Source: Terrilactibacillus sp. S3-3
GTDB lineage: Bacteria; Bacillota; Bacilli; Bacillales; Sporolactobacillaceae
DNA: 64,000 nt
NCBI GenBank assembly: GCA_030437565.1
Contig: CP129291.1
Coordinates: forward strand, 558,001-622,000
Reading direction: 5' to 3'
The position numbers were made by a program, and so were the translations under genes. Below, one piece after another: positions 19,092-32,838 of the stretch. Every line of letters begins with the position of its first letter. Position 1 is the first letter of the stretch. The notes under the pieces are model-generated. The model was not told the origin of the DNA and did not search any database. It saw nothing but the letters and a program-made list of their open reading frames with translations.

Positions 19092-19127
19092 GTCTAATCA
19101 ATATCCGCGGGCTTAGGAGGTTGACAG

Positions 19128-19478
19128 TTGACGATGGATATCAGCGTAAAAAAAGTCAATAAAGCTGAAATTAATCATGATGATTTTCTTATTATTGTAG
19201 AGGGAGAGATCGATGTTTATACGGCTCCTGAATTGAAGAAGAAACTGATTCCACTGACGGAACGAAGCGGAGCAAGGGTGACCTTGGATCTAAGCGCGAC
19301 GGAATACATGGATAGCACGGGTCTTGGAATTATTATCGCCGGTCTCAAATCGGCTGAGAGTCACCGGAGCCTTCTTGAAGTCAAGGGCATGACGCCGCGC
19401 GTAAAACGACTTTTTTCGATTACGGGATTAATGGATATTTTGAATAACAAAAAACTGATTGAGGGGGAGAACAGATGA
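19128..19478 (+). CDS. rsbV: RsbV anti-anti-sigma factor
   Basis: STAS-domain protein that, when dephosphorylated, binds RsbW and frees SigB. The phosphorylatable serine lies in SATEYMDSTGLGIIIAGLK. Start TTG 19128 is seven bases after TAGGAGG; ATG 19134 is the alternative. 116 residues, intact. The stop overlaps the rsbW start (ATGA). Confidence 0.94.
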   Translation: MTMDISVKKVNKAEINHDDFLIIVEGEIDVYTAPELKKKLIPLTERSGARVTLDLSATEYMDSTGLGIIIAGLKSAESHRSLLEVKGMTPRVKRLFSITGLMDILNNKKLIEGENR

Positions 19479-19952
19479 GTGGGACAGCTAATGTGATTAA
19501 TTTAACTATCCCCGCAAAACCGGAATATGTAGGCATTGCACGATTGACAGCTCGGTGTCGCCAATCGCATGGGTTATTCTTATGACGACATTGAGGACAT
19601 CAAAATAGCCGTATCGGAAGCCTGTACAAATGCAGTCAACCATGCTTATAAAAAGCATGACGAAGGAATGATTGATCTCCGCATCGAATGCCGTCAAGAC
19701 GCGATGAGCATTATGGTTATCGACAAGGGTGAGAGCTTCAATTACGAAGATGTCATCGGAAAATTAAAGCCGCTTGATCCGACGATTTCTTTAAATCAAG
19801 TGAATGAAGGAGGGCTGGGCCTTTTTTTGATAAATACTTTAATGGACGAGGTGACGATCAGCAGTGATCGCGGAGTCGTTGTTAAGATGATCAAGCTACT
19901 TAATAGAGACGAGGTGGATCATTATGCCAACAAAGTCTCAACAACAGAGTGA
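19475..19952 (+). CDS. rsbW: RsbW anti-sigma-B factor/serine kinase (frameshifted)
   Basis: GHKL kinase that sequesters SigB and phosphorylates RsbV. The N-terminus is MSGTANVINLTIPAKPEYVG. After an indel near 19553-19560 it continues as GYSYDDIEDIKIAVSEACTNAVNHAY (N box), VIDKGESF (G1-like) and NEGGLGLFLINTLMDEV (G2). Restored length is about 159 residues. It overlaps rsbV by 4 bases and sigB by 29 bases, as is usual for this operon. Confidence 0.92.
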
Positions 19953-20709
19953 TATTCAGAAACTCATTATCGCCTATCAGCGGCATCCGGACGACGAGTC
20001 ATTGCAAACAGCATTGATTGGACATTATGAAGGTTTGGTCACTTCTTAGCCAAGCGATTTGCCAAAAGCCAGGATGTCCAAGAGGATCTGTTCCAGGTCG
20101 GGATGATCGGCCTGTTAGGGGCATTTAAAAGATTTGATCCCTCTTTTGAACGCAGTTTCGAGTCTTTTGCCGTGCCGACCATCATCGGCGAAATCAAGCG
20201 GTATATTCGCGATAAAACCTGGAGCGTTCACGTGCCAAGGCGCATTAAAGAACTGGGACCAAGGATAAAAAAAGCTGTTGAGCAGCTGACAAATGACCTG
20301 CAGCGTTCTCCCAGAGTGTTTGAGTTTGAGATTGCCGAAGCGGTCGGCGTATCGGAAGAAAAAACGTGCTTGAAACGATGGAAATGACGAAAAGCTACAA
20401 TGCACTGTCAGTTGATACAAAGATTGAAGCGGATCCGGAAGGGAGTACGATCACACTCTTGGATCTGGTTGGGCGCCAAGACAAAGGCTACGAAAATGTA
20501 AACAAAAAATTGCTGCTGGAAAAAGCGTTTCATGTTCTTACGAATCGGGAAAAGAAATACTAGATTGTACGTATTTTGAGAATTTAAGTCAGAAAGAAAC
20601 GGGGGAACGTTTGGGCATTTCGCAAATGCATGTCTCACGACTGCAGAGAAGAGCCCTGCGAAAACTTCGGGAAACTCTGCCTGATGAGGGGCTTGAAAAA
20701 CTGACATGA
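19924..20709 (+). CDS. sigB: RNA polymerase sigma-B factor (frameshifted)
   Basis: General stress sigma factor. Regions in order: N-terminal MPTKSQQQSDIQKLIIAYQR; region 2 with FQVGMIGLLGAFKRFDPS and VPTIIGEIKRYIRDKTWSVHVPRR; region 3; and region 4 with QKETGERLGISQMHVSRLQRRA (helix-turn-helix recognising the GTTT element). Three indels disturb it: near 20040-20050 (GLVHFLAKRFAKSQD expected), near 20362-20368, and near 20552-20562, where REKEILDCTYFENLSQ is expected. The stop overlaps the rsbX start (ATGA). Confidence 0.93.
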
Positions 20710-21437
20710 TTGAACATTTTCCATTTGAAAGGTTCGGCATTTTAGCCGTCCAAGAACCGAAAAAAAATTATTCTTGTTGCGGAGACAGCTATTTTATCAA
20801 GGAGACAGGCGACTACCTGCTTCTTACGGTTGCCGATGGACTTGGCAGCGGCAAAGGGGCAAGGGATGCGTCGCAAGTTGCGATTAAAACCGCCCAAAAG
20901 TACGATGACGCACCTTTGGAAGAACTGATGAATATCATTAATGATGCACTTTTGTATTACAGAGGTGCGGTCGTGTCCATTTTTCGAATTGATTTTAAAA
21001 GTTGTTTAGCTAAATTTTGCGGAGTCGGCAACATTTTATTATCCGTTTTCCCAAAGTTAGGAAAGCCGATTACGCCTCTTCCTGAACAAGGGTTTTTATC
21101 GGGCCCTCCGGTAAAATGCAGGGTCCATGAATTTAAGTACCCTGAGGATGCTTTTTTTGTGATTCATTCGGACGGCGTCAGCTTTAGAACCGATCAGCTG
21201 TCCGCCATTCATCGGATTTACGAGGCGCGGACGGATGACTCGGAATGCCTGCTTAGACCTTTTTCCGGTGAAAATGATGATGACAGGACATTGATTATCG
21301 GCAAGCCTTACGGTAAAAATAAACTTTGTCAAAAATGCTTTTTGAGCGACCTTAGACGTGGGTTGCTTTTTTTATTGTTTAATTCGAAAAAGAAACGTGA
21401 ATCGGCATTTTTTTTTCTTTCAATCTTATTATGGTAG
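20706..21437 (+). CDS. rsbX: RsbX feedback phosphatase
   Basis: PP2C-type phosphatase that dephosphorylates RsbS/RsbR and resets the stressosome. Motifs: VADGLGSGKGARDASQVA, SIFRIDF, FCGVGNI and HSDGVS. The open frame has 243 codons, but RsbX is normally near 200 residues, and the frame runs through a terminator at 21346-21374. One extra A in the run at 21314-21318 would place a stop after IIGKPYGKK, before the terminator, so the last 40 codons are probably artefact. Confidence 0.85.
   Translation: MIEHFPFERFGILAVQEPKKNYSCCGDSYFIKETGDYLLLTVADGLGSGKGARDASQVAIKTAQKYDDAPLEELMNIINDALLYYRGAVVSIFRIDFKSCLAKFCGVGNILLSVFPKLGKPITPLPEQGFLSGPPVKCRVHEFKYPEDAFFVIHSDGVSFRTDQLSAIHRIYEARTDDSECLLRPFSGENDDDRTLIIGKPYGKNKLCQKCFLSDLRRGLLFLLFNSKKKRESAFFFLSILLW
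21346..21374 (+). terminator. Terminator of the rsb-sigB operon
   Basis: GCGACC (21346-21351) pairs with GGTTGC (21361-21366), followed by seven T bases. Confidence 0.65.
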
Positions 21438-21463
21438 AGTTATGAAGAAAGGAGGCGAGAGGA

Positions 21464-23652
21464 ATGGTTCAGACTGCTGCGATCGATCATCACCTTCCCT
21501 TAAGTATCGCAAAAAAAAAAAACGAACATCGAATTAAAAAAAAAAAATAGAAAATGTGATCAGGCTTCTTGAAGGCGGCAACACGATTCCTTTTATTGCC
21601 CGTTACCGAAAAGAAATGACGGGCGGATTGGATGAAGTCCAGCTGGGCGAGATCCATGATCTTTACAATTATGGGCTGCAACTTGAAAAAAGAGAAAAGA
21701 AGAAGTGATTCGGCTCATTGACGAGCAAGGCAAGCTGACAGATGTTCTGAAACGGGACATTCTCCGGTCAATCAAGCTTCAAGATGTAGAAGACATCTAC
21801 CGGCCTTATAAACAGAAAAGACGGACGCGGGCGTCAGCTGCCAAAGAAAAAGGCCTTGAACCCTTTGCCGATTGGCTGATGGCCTTTCCTGCTTCGCCGG
21901 TAGAACGCGAGGCGGAGAAATACCTGTCCGAAGAAAAAGGCCTGCTCACGATTGATGACGTCATCCAAGGAGCGCAAGACATTGTAGCGGAGCGAATCGC
22001 GGACGATCCTGATATTAGAAAACGGGCGAGGAAGGAGACCTATGATCGCGAATCCGTGTTAACGCGGGAAAAGAGCAAGAAAAAGATGAGAAAAAAGTAT
22101 ATGAAATGTATTACGATTATCAAGAGCGCGTTAAAAACATCGTTCCGCACCGCGTTCTTGCGATTAATCGCGGCGAGAAAGACGGCATTCTGCGCGCGGG
22201 TATGGACGCGCCGGCGGATGACATCATCGATTGGATCAAACGGCGGGTTGTAAAACGGAAAACATCGGCGGAATCGGCGCTTTTTTCAGCGGCAGAGGAT
22301 GCTTATAAACGATTGATCGCGCCCGCTGTTGAGCGGGACATTCGCCAGGTGCTGACCGAGACGGCGGACAAGCAGGCGATCCATATTTTTTCCGAGAACC
22401 TCAGGCATTTGCTCCTGCAGCCGCCGATCAAACAAAAGACGGTTCTCGGCGTCGATCCGGCTTATCGGACAGGGTGCAAGCTCGCGGTCGTTGATCCAAC
22501 TGGAAAGGTGCTGGACATATCGGTCATCTACCCAACGCCGCCTAAATCCGAAGTGGAAGCCGCGAAAGCGCATGTGCTGTCGCTTATTGAGAAGTATCAC
22601 ATTGAAATGATTGCGATTGGCAACGGAACGGCATCCCGTGAAACGGAACAATTCATCGCCGGTGTTTTAAAGGATGTCCGGGAGAAAAACATTTATTACC
22701 TGATAGTGAACGAAGCGGGAGCAAGCGTCTATTCCGCATCGCCGCTGGCAAGAGAAGAGTTTCCTAAATTGCATGTTGAAGAGAGAAGCGCTGTGTCGAT
22801 TGCACGAAGATTGCAGGATCCGCTGGCAGAACTGGTAAAAATCGACCCCAAAGCGGTTGGTGTCGGCCAATACCAGCATGATGTTGCACAGAAAGAATTA
22901 AATGCTTCGCTTCGCTTTGTTGTGGAAACGGTCGTCAATCGGGTGGGGGTGAACGTCAATACGGCTTCCGCCTCTTTACTGCAATATGTAGCGGGATTAT
23001 CAAAGACCGCGGCGAACAATGTTATTAAAGAACGTGAAAAAAGAGGAAAATATGAGAACCGGATGCAATTAAAGGAAGTGCCGCGGCTTGGTGAGCGGAC
23101 ATTTGAGCAGTGCGCCGGTTTCCTCAGAGTTCCAGACGGCGATCAGCCTTTAGATAATACCGTGATCCATCCCGAAAGTTATGCGGACACCAAAAAAAAT
23201 TATTGAAGCAGCTGTCATGTACGGATCAAGAGATTGGATCCGAACACTTAAAAGAGCGGCTTCATCAATTAAATATTAGAGAAACAGCCGAGCGGCTTGG
23301 CATAGGTGAACCGACTTTGAATGACATCATCGAGGCGTTGACGAGACCGGGGCGCGATCCGCGGGATGATGTCACCAAACCGCTGCTTAAAACCGGCATT
23401 CTCGAATTAAAGGATTTGAAAGAGGGCATGCAGCTGGAGGGGACCATTCGCAATGTTGTCGACTTCGGTGCGTTTGTCGATATCGGTGTCAAACAGGACG
23501 GGCTGGTCCATATCTCCAAATTGTCCCGTCAATTTGTCAGACATCCACTTGACGTCGTTCATGTCGGCCAAATTGTGACTGTTTGGGTAGACGGCGTAGA
23601 TGAGCATAAGGGCAGAGTGTCTTTAACCATGCTGGCTCCGAATAAAAAATAA
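21464..23652 (+). CDS. tex: Tex-like S1 RNA-binding transcription accessory protein (frameshifted)
   Basis: Conserved nucleic-acid-binding protein of about 725 residues (B. subtilis YdcI). Order of parts: N-terminal helical domain with LLEGGNTIPFIARYRKEMTGGLDEVQ; YqgF/RuvC-like domain with VLGVDPAYRTGCKLAVVD and IAIGNGTASRETE; helix-hairpin-helix block VGVNVNTASASLLQYVAGL; and C-terminal S1 domain with EGTIRNVVDFGAFVDIGVKQDGLVHIS. At least five indels break it, nearly all in A runs: 21512-21523, 21537-21548, about 21700-21707, about 22079-22095 and 23193-23200. The start is ATG 21464 behind AAAGGAGG. It lies between rsbX and sprT as in B. subtilis. Confidence 0.92.
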
Positions 23653-23775
23653 AAGGCAATGTCCTGCCTTCCGCCTGCGATTGCCGGATGGCCAGGATCC
23701 GCTGCCGAATATTGGAGGCTGATCTTGGGTAACAGCGCGCAGGCAGAAAGCCGGCACGGATTCCGAGTCATCCGT

Positions 23776-23892
23776 TCACTCCGATCCGTGCCTTTCTTTA
23801 TAAAAAAACCAGCACTGGTTAAGCAATTTGATTTGATAGCGATCTTTTTTGTAGTACGCTTCTTTTAAACGGTTTTTAAACCATACAGGCAT
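23776..23892 (-). CDS. cmpA: CmpA cortex morphogenetic protein (small protein)
   Basis: A 38-codon gene on the opposite strand between tex and sprT. Translation begins MPVWFKNRLKEAYYKKDRYQ and continues IKLLNQCWFFYKERHGSE. It matches the pattern of B. subtilis CmpA (37 residues, sharing xxW-K, YQIKLLNQCW and YR/K at the same spacing), which also lies between ydcI (tex) and ydcK (sprT). CmpA acts in the mother cell with ClpXP to degrade SpoIVA in spores with defective envelopes. The ATG at 23892 is preceded by GGAGG at nine to ten bases. Length, position and sequence agree, so I consider this secure. Confidence 0.92.
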   Translation of the reverse strand: MPVWFKNRLKEAYYKKDRYQIKLLNQCWFFYKERHGSE

Positions 23893-23986
23893 CGGAGAAG
23901 ACCTCCTTTATTCAAAACATATTCTTATTGCTACTTTATGAGAGAATGCTTGTTGAAGTGACCGAAAAAAACGCGAGGTGGAGAAG

Positions 23987-24503
23987 ATGACGGATGATGA
24001 ACTGCAGCAGCTGGTAGAGAAGGTGTCCATTCAATCGTTTTCGTCCTTTCCGGCATCGGGCCATTTTTAATCATCGGCTGAGGACAACCGGCGGGCGCTA
24101 TATGCTGCATGACCATCGCTTGGAATTTAACGCCAGTCAATTGGAGCACTTTGGAATGGATGAGTTTATCAAGATCATTAAACATGAACTTTGCCACTAT
24201 CACCTTCATTTGGCGGGGAATGGATACAAGCATCAAGATCAGGCCTTTAAACGCCTTTTAAGGCAGGTGGGAGGATCCAGATATTGCGGCGCTATTCCCG
24301 GTACATGTAATCGTTCGCTGGTGCGCTATATTTATCAGTGTGAACATTGCCGGCAGCGATATGAGCGAAGACGCCGTTTGGATACAAAAAAATATGTCTG
24401 CGGCAAGTGCCGTGGAAAGCTGCTATTAATTGAAGGGAAAAAATTGAGTGATAAAAAAAACAAAAAAGGGGTTGACGTCATCGTGGACTTTGTGGTAAAT
24501 TAA
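23987..24503 (+). CDS. sprT: SprT-like zinc metalloprotease-fold protein (frameshifted)
   Basis: SprT family protein (B. subtilis YdcK). It has the HExxH-type zinc motif in IKHELCHYHLHLAG, followed by HQDQAFKRLLRQVGG, and a C-terminal zinc ribbon with YQCEHCRQRYERRRR and KYVCGKCRGKLLL. The N-terminus MTDDELQQLVEKVS is separated by an indel near 24052-24070; corrected, it continues FNHRLRTTGGRYMLHDHRLEFN. ATG 23987 follows GAGGTGGAG. About 172 residues once restored. Confidence 0.87.
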
Positions 24504-24565
24504 TAAAGTCGTCAAAAGGACAAGAGCTTAGTGTCTTGCCGTGAAAAAAAAGATAAAAAAAGATA

Positions 24566-24594
24566 TTGACAAACGGTTTTAGATAATGTATAAT
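24566..24594 (+). promoter_or_regulatory. Consensus SigA promoter of the tRNA-rRNA cluster
   Basis: TTGACA, 17 bases, TATAAT, both hexamers perfect. It lies about 30 bases upstream of the first tRNA gene and is the only strong promoter before the tRNA/rRNA block. Confidence 0.9.
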
Positions 24595-24624
24595 ATCTCG
24601 TGTCGCTAATTTAAAACAAATTAT

Positions 24625-24699
24625 TCCACAGTAGCTCAGTGGTAGAGCAATCGGCTGTTAACCGATCGGTCGTAGGTTCGAATCCTACCTGTGGAGCCA
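24625..24699 (+). tRNA. tRNA-Asn (GUU)
   Basis: Full cloverleaf with acceptor TCCACAG/CTGTGGA, anticodon loop CTGTTAACC and an encoded CCA end. Confidence 0.97.
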
Positions 24700-24701
24700 A
24701 T

Positions 24702-24792
24702 GGAGAAGTACCCAAGTAGGCTGAAGGGGCTCCCCTGCTAAGGGAGTAGACGGTTACCCCGTGCGAGGGTTCGAATCCCTCCTTCTCCGCCA
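24702..24792 (+). tRNA. tRNA-Ser (GCU)
   Basis: Class II tRNA with long variable arm, acceptor GGAGAAG/CTTCTCC, anticodon loop CTGCTAA and encoded CCA. Confidence 0.97.
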
Positions 24793-24806
24793 TTTTACGA
24801 TTTCGT

Positions 24807-24881
24807 GGCCCGTTGGTCAAGCGGTTAAGACACCGCCCTTTCACGGCGGTTACGCGGGTTCGAATCCCGCACGGGTCACCA
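24807..24881 (+). tRNA. tRNA-Glu (UUC)
   Basis: Acceptor GGCCCGT/ACGGGTC, anticodon loop CTTTCAC with UUC, T-arm GGTTCGAATCC, encoded CCA. Confidence 0.96.
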
Positions 24882-24906
24882 TTGATGTTTTTCCTGACAC
24901 CAATGT

Positions 24907-24982
24907 GGACCCGTGGTGCAGTGGTTAACATGCCTGCCTGTCACGCAGGAGATCGCCGGTTCAAATCCGGTCGGGTCCGCCA
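24907..24982 (+). tRNA. tRNA-Asp (GUC)
   Basis: Acceptor GGACCCG/CGGGTCC, anticodon loop CTGTCAC, encoded CCA. Confidence 0.97.
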
Positions 24983-25055
24983 TCTTGCTTTTTATTTGAG
25001 AGGCATCAACCTTTGATGGTGATTGCGTGAAGGGAGTTTCAGAACCCACTTTTAT

Positions 25056-25130
25056 TGGCCCATCGCCAAGCGGTAAGGCAACGGTTTTTGGTACCGTCAT
25101 GCGCTGGTTCGAATCCAGCTGGGCCAGCCA
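25056..25130 (+). tRNA. tRNA-Gln (UUG)
   Basis: Acceptor TGGCCCA/TGGGCCA, anticodon loop TTTTGGT with UUG, encoded CCA. Confidence 0.96.
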
Positions 25131-25134
25131 TTAT

Positions 25135-25207
25135 GAGCCATTAGCTCAGTCGGTAGAGCATCTGACTTTTAATCAGAGGGTCGAAGGTTCAAATCCTTCA
25201 TGGCTCA
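25135..25207 (+). tRNA. tRNA-Lys (UUU)
   Basis: Acceptor GAGCCAT/ATGGCTC, anticodon loop CTTTTAA. Unlike its neighbours the CCA end is not encoded (the discriminator A is followed by TCT). Confidence 0.96.
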
Positions 25208-25215
25208 TCTTTTTA

Positions 25216-25300
25216 GCGGGTGTGGCGGAATTGGCAGACGCGCTAGATTTAGGATCTAGTGTCTTGCGACGTGGGGGTTCGAGTCCCTTCACCCGCACCA
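25216..25300 (+). tRNA. tRNA-Leu (UAG)
   Basis: Class II tRNA, acceptor GCGGGTG/CACCCGC, anticodon loop TTTAGGA, long variable arm, encoded CCA. Confidence 0.96.
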
Positions 25301-25317
25301 CAATGACAAAATAATAT

Positions 25318-25403
25318 GCGGTCGTGGCGGAATGGCAGACGCGCTAGCTTGAGGGGCTAGTGGAGGAAACTTCGTGGAGGTTCGAGTCCTCTCGACCGCA
25401 CCA
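25318..25403 (+). tRNA. tRNA-Leu (GAG), counterpart of trnS-leu2
   Basis: Class II tRNA, acceptor GCGGTCG/CGACCGC, anticodon loop TTGAGGG, encoded CCA. In B. subtilis the 3' end of the tRNA-Leu gene at this place (trnS-leu2) is the attachment site of the integrative element ICEBs1. Here the gene is followed directly by tRNA-Arg with no integrated element. Confidence 0.96.
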
Positions 25404-25409
25404 TATTTT

Positions 25410-25486
<77 letters not shown>

Positions 25487-25489
25487 TAA

Positions 25490-25566
<77 letters not shown>

Positions 25567-25571
25567 CCTTT

Positions 25572-25645
25572 GCGGGTGTAGTTTAGTGGTAAAACAAGAG
25601 CCTTCCAAGCTCTGGTCGTGGGTTCGATTCCCATCACCCGCTCCA
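25572..25645 (+). tRNA. tRNA-Gly (UCC)
   Basis: Acceptor GCGGGTG/CACCCGC, anticodon loop CTTCCAA, encoded CCA. Confidence 0.96.
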
Positions 25646-25656
25646 TTTATCTAAAT

Positions 25657-25733
<77 letters not shown>

Positions 25734-25896
25734 TTAATACTTTTTCTATCTATCTATTACTTCGATAGATAGAAGGGATGTTCCTTGAAAACTGAACAAA
25801 AGCCAAGCGTGATTGAAGGGCAACCTTTGATAATAAAGCTATGGATCATAAATGCACGATGATTGTTTTAACAAATGAGAGATTATCTCTCAACCA

Positions 25897-27470
<1,574 letters not shown>

Positions 27471-27715
27471 ATACGATGCATAGCGAAACGTTTGGACTTT
27501 TGTTTGGTTTTGAAGGACACATTCCTTCACTGATCCTTGAAAACTGGATATAACGAAAGAAAAGAAATGCCAAGACTAATTTCCTAAATAGGAGTGGCGA
27601 GCAGTAAGAAGATCGAGGAAGCGCCGATTTGAGGACCGAGTGCAGTGAGTGATCTCTGCATGAGGACCGGAGAATCCAGCTGACGACGAGATTCGCCGCT
27701 GATCGACACACCGAT

Positions 27716-30649
<2,934 letters not shown>

Positions 30650-30709
30650 CATTAGGAATAAGACTTTTCTTTCGTTTCTGGTTTTGAAGGTTCACCTTCA
30701 ACTACATAG

Positions 30710-30826
30710 TCTGGCGGCAATGGCGAAGAGGTCACACCCGTTCCCATCCCGAACACGGCCGTTAAGCTCTTCCGCGCCAATGGTAATTGGGGGCTGTCCC
30801 CCTGTGAGAGTAGGTCGCTGCCAGGC
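30710..30826 (+). rRNA. rrf: 5S ribosomal RNA
   Basis: 117-base 5S rRNA with GCGAAGAGGTCACACCCGTT, GAACACGG, GTTAAGCTCTTCCGCGCC and the GTGAGAGTAGG loop. The ends TCTGGCGGC and GCTGCCAGGCA pair to form helix I. Confidence 0.95.
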
Positions 30827-30949
30827 AATGGTAAACAAGTATCCATCAAAATATTGGTGGATGCTTTTTTTTTTTTTCGTCCGAAGGACGAAGAAGACTA
30901 AGAAAGAAAGCCCAGTAAAAAGCCAAATGACCAAAGGCGAGGGTTTCGA
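30774..30949 (+). repeat. Direct repeat unit 1: 5S 3' half, terminator and flank
   Basis: This segment, from GCGCCAATGG in the 5S gene through the terminator to GAGGGTTTCG, recurs almost unchanged at 31062-31237. The 112 bases between the units (30950-31061) are unique in this window. Confidence 0.85.
30837..30878 (+). terminator. Terminator of the rRNA operon (copy 1)
   Basis: AAGTATCCATCA pairs with TGGTGGATGCTT, followed by about 14 T bases. An almost identical copy follows the 5S fragment at 31126-31166. Confidence 0.88.
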
Positions 30950-31061
30950 TGGACAAGCAGATCGAGGAAACAAACGAGCGAGAACCGGAGTGTACTCTGT
31001 ACACGAGGATTGGAGTGAGCGCAGTTGACGAAGAGATGCGCCGTGCAGCGGAAGCCGGAGC

Positions 31062-31116
31062 GCGCCAATGGTAATTGGGGGGGCGCCCCCCTGTGAGAGT
31101 AGGCCCGCGCCAGGCA
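31062..31116 (+). pseudogene. 5S rRNA 3' remnant
   Basis: Only the last 55 bases or so of a 5S gene are present. The sequence matches 30774-30826 apart from a longer G run and CCCGCGCC in place of TCGCTGCC near the end, so it cannot form a normal 5S molecule. Confidence 0.8.
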
Positions 31117-31125
31117 AAGGTAAAC

Positions 31126-31166
31126 AAGTATCCATCAAAATATTGGTGGATGCTTGTTTTTTTTTT
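31126..31166 (+). terminator. Terminator behind the 5S remnant (copy 2)
   Basis: AAGTATCCATCA/TGGTGGATGCTT stem as in copy 1, followed by G and 10 or more T bases. Confidence 0.8.
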
Positions 31167-31294
31167 CGTCCAAAGGACGAAGAAGACTAAGAAAGAAAGC
31201 CCAGTAAAAAGCTAAATGACCAAAGGCGAGGGTTTCGTGGATGATAGAGTATTGTCGAAACTAAACAAATGCTCATTTGAAAGGGGTTAAAGTG

Positions 31295-32708
31295 ATGGCT
31301 TACGAAACATATCAATTGGTCGAATTTGGTATGAATACCTACAAATCAGCACTACCATATCGGCTGAAAAAAAAAACAAACTGAAAGAGCTAATAATTGA
31401 TCAAATTGGCATTCAGATTGGTTGTGCAAAGTTTCCATGGAGTCAAGCTGTATATAAGCACGCACGATTTTTTCCTAGTCATGGAAAGTCTACAATCGTT
31501 TATTATGGCGATCACCTATCTCCAGAACAATCTGCTTTTGTAAATGCATGCTTCATCATAGTCAGGATTTTGACGACACATGTCTGAAGGTCCAAACTCA
31601 TCCTGGAGCTGTGGTGATACCAGTAGCTTTTGCAATCGGAGAAGAAATCGGTGCTAGTGGGGAAGAGATATTACGAGCGATTGCAGCAGGCATGGAAGTG
31701 ATGTTACGAGTCGCTTATTCTGTATCACCAGATTGCTTGAAACGTGGACATCATACCCCTCCGGCAGCAGGACCATTTGGAGCAGCAATGACAGCGGGCC
31801 TATTAATGGGTCTTAATGAAGAGCAATTACTTAATGCGATGGGAATCGCAGGTAGCTTTTCTGGTGGATTAACTGAATATACACAGTCTGGTGGATCGGT
31901 AAAGAGAATTCATACCGCTATACCAGCTATGGCCGGAATACGAGCTGCTTATTTAGCAAAACTAGGTATGACAGGTCCTGCAACTGTATTGGAAGGTAAG
32001 AAGGGATTCTGCAACGTGTTTGCTGATAATGGAGATATCTCGAGATTGACTAACATTGTATGAAGAATATCTCATAGAAAGTGTTGCTCTGAAAGCTTAT
32101 AATTGCTGCTACTTTATCCATGCACCATTGAAAGGTTTATTATCTATTTGCAATGAACATCATTTGCATTCTGATGAAATCACCGGGGTCACGGTTGGAA
32201 CAAGTGAATATGGGACAGTTCATGTTGGCCAAATTCCTGAACCAACTGATGCTCTTGGGGCACAATTTAGTCTTCACTTTACACTCGCTTTGGGACTTCT
32301 CCACGAGCCTCCGAACATTTATACTTATTCAAACGAGAACTTAATGAACTCACAAATTCGCTCCTTCGCTCGGAAAATAACTGTTTATGAAGATGAAATT
32401 TGCACAAAGGAATACCCGAATAACTGGGGAGCTGTAGTGAATGTTATGACCAGATCAAAACAAGTTTTTTCAAAGCGAATTCGCTATCCCAAAGGAAATC
32501 CCGAAAATCCGATGGATAAAAATGAAATAAAAGAAAAATTTTATCGAAATACTTTCAAATGATCGGTAAAGATGCAGCTGAGACAATCTATTCAAAGCTT
32601 ACCAAGATTGATACAATACCCCATGTTAGTGATTTAACTGAACTTTTCATCAAAGACAAGACAAAGTTGTATATAGATTTAGGAAATACGAGCAGGAAGT
32701 CCTCCTAA
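31295..32708 (+). CDS. MmgE/PrpD family protein (frameshifted)
   Basis: Member of the MmgE/PrpD superfamily, which includes 2-methylcitrate dehydratase, cis-aconitate decarboxylase and iminodisuccinate epimerase. Visible blocks: IIDQIGIQIGCAKFPWSQAV, SQDFDDTCLKVQTHPGAVVIPVA, GEEILRAIAAGMEVMLRV, the small loop AAAGPFGAAMTAGLLMGLNEEQLLNAMGIAGS (numbered in the middle domain), GGSVKRIHTAIPAM and VTVGTSEY. Indels occur near 31370 (A run), about 31545, about 32055 and about 32560, giving four open pieces; the restored protein is about 470 residues. ATG 31295 follows AAAGGGG. No citrate or propionate genes lie beside it, so the substrate is open. Its AT-rich codon use differs from the core genes around it, suggesting acquisition. 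Confidence 0.8.
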
Positions 32709-32838
32709 TTAATAAGATAGATAAATCGGACGATGGGGGGGGGGGGAATCCTTACCCCCTTTATTTTTTTTGTAAATATAGGTAAAATTGTACTATCAAT
32801 ATATGAAGATAAGATTGATAAAGAAGGAAGGAATGGTT

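Larger units (their letters stand above)
31062..31237 (+). repeat. Direct repeat unit 2, with 5S remnant
   Basis: Second copy of the 3' part of 5S rRNA (31062-31116: GCGCCAATGGTAATTGGGGG, then GTGAGAGTAGG, then CGCGCCAGGCA), its spacer, the terminator and downstream flank. The 5' half of 5S is missing. Several bases in the remnant differ from copy 1. Confidence 0.85.
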
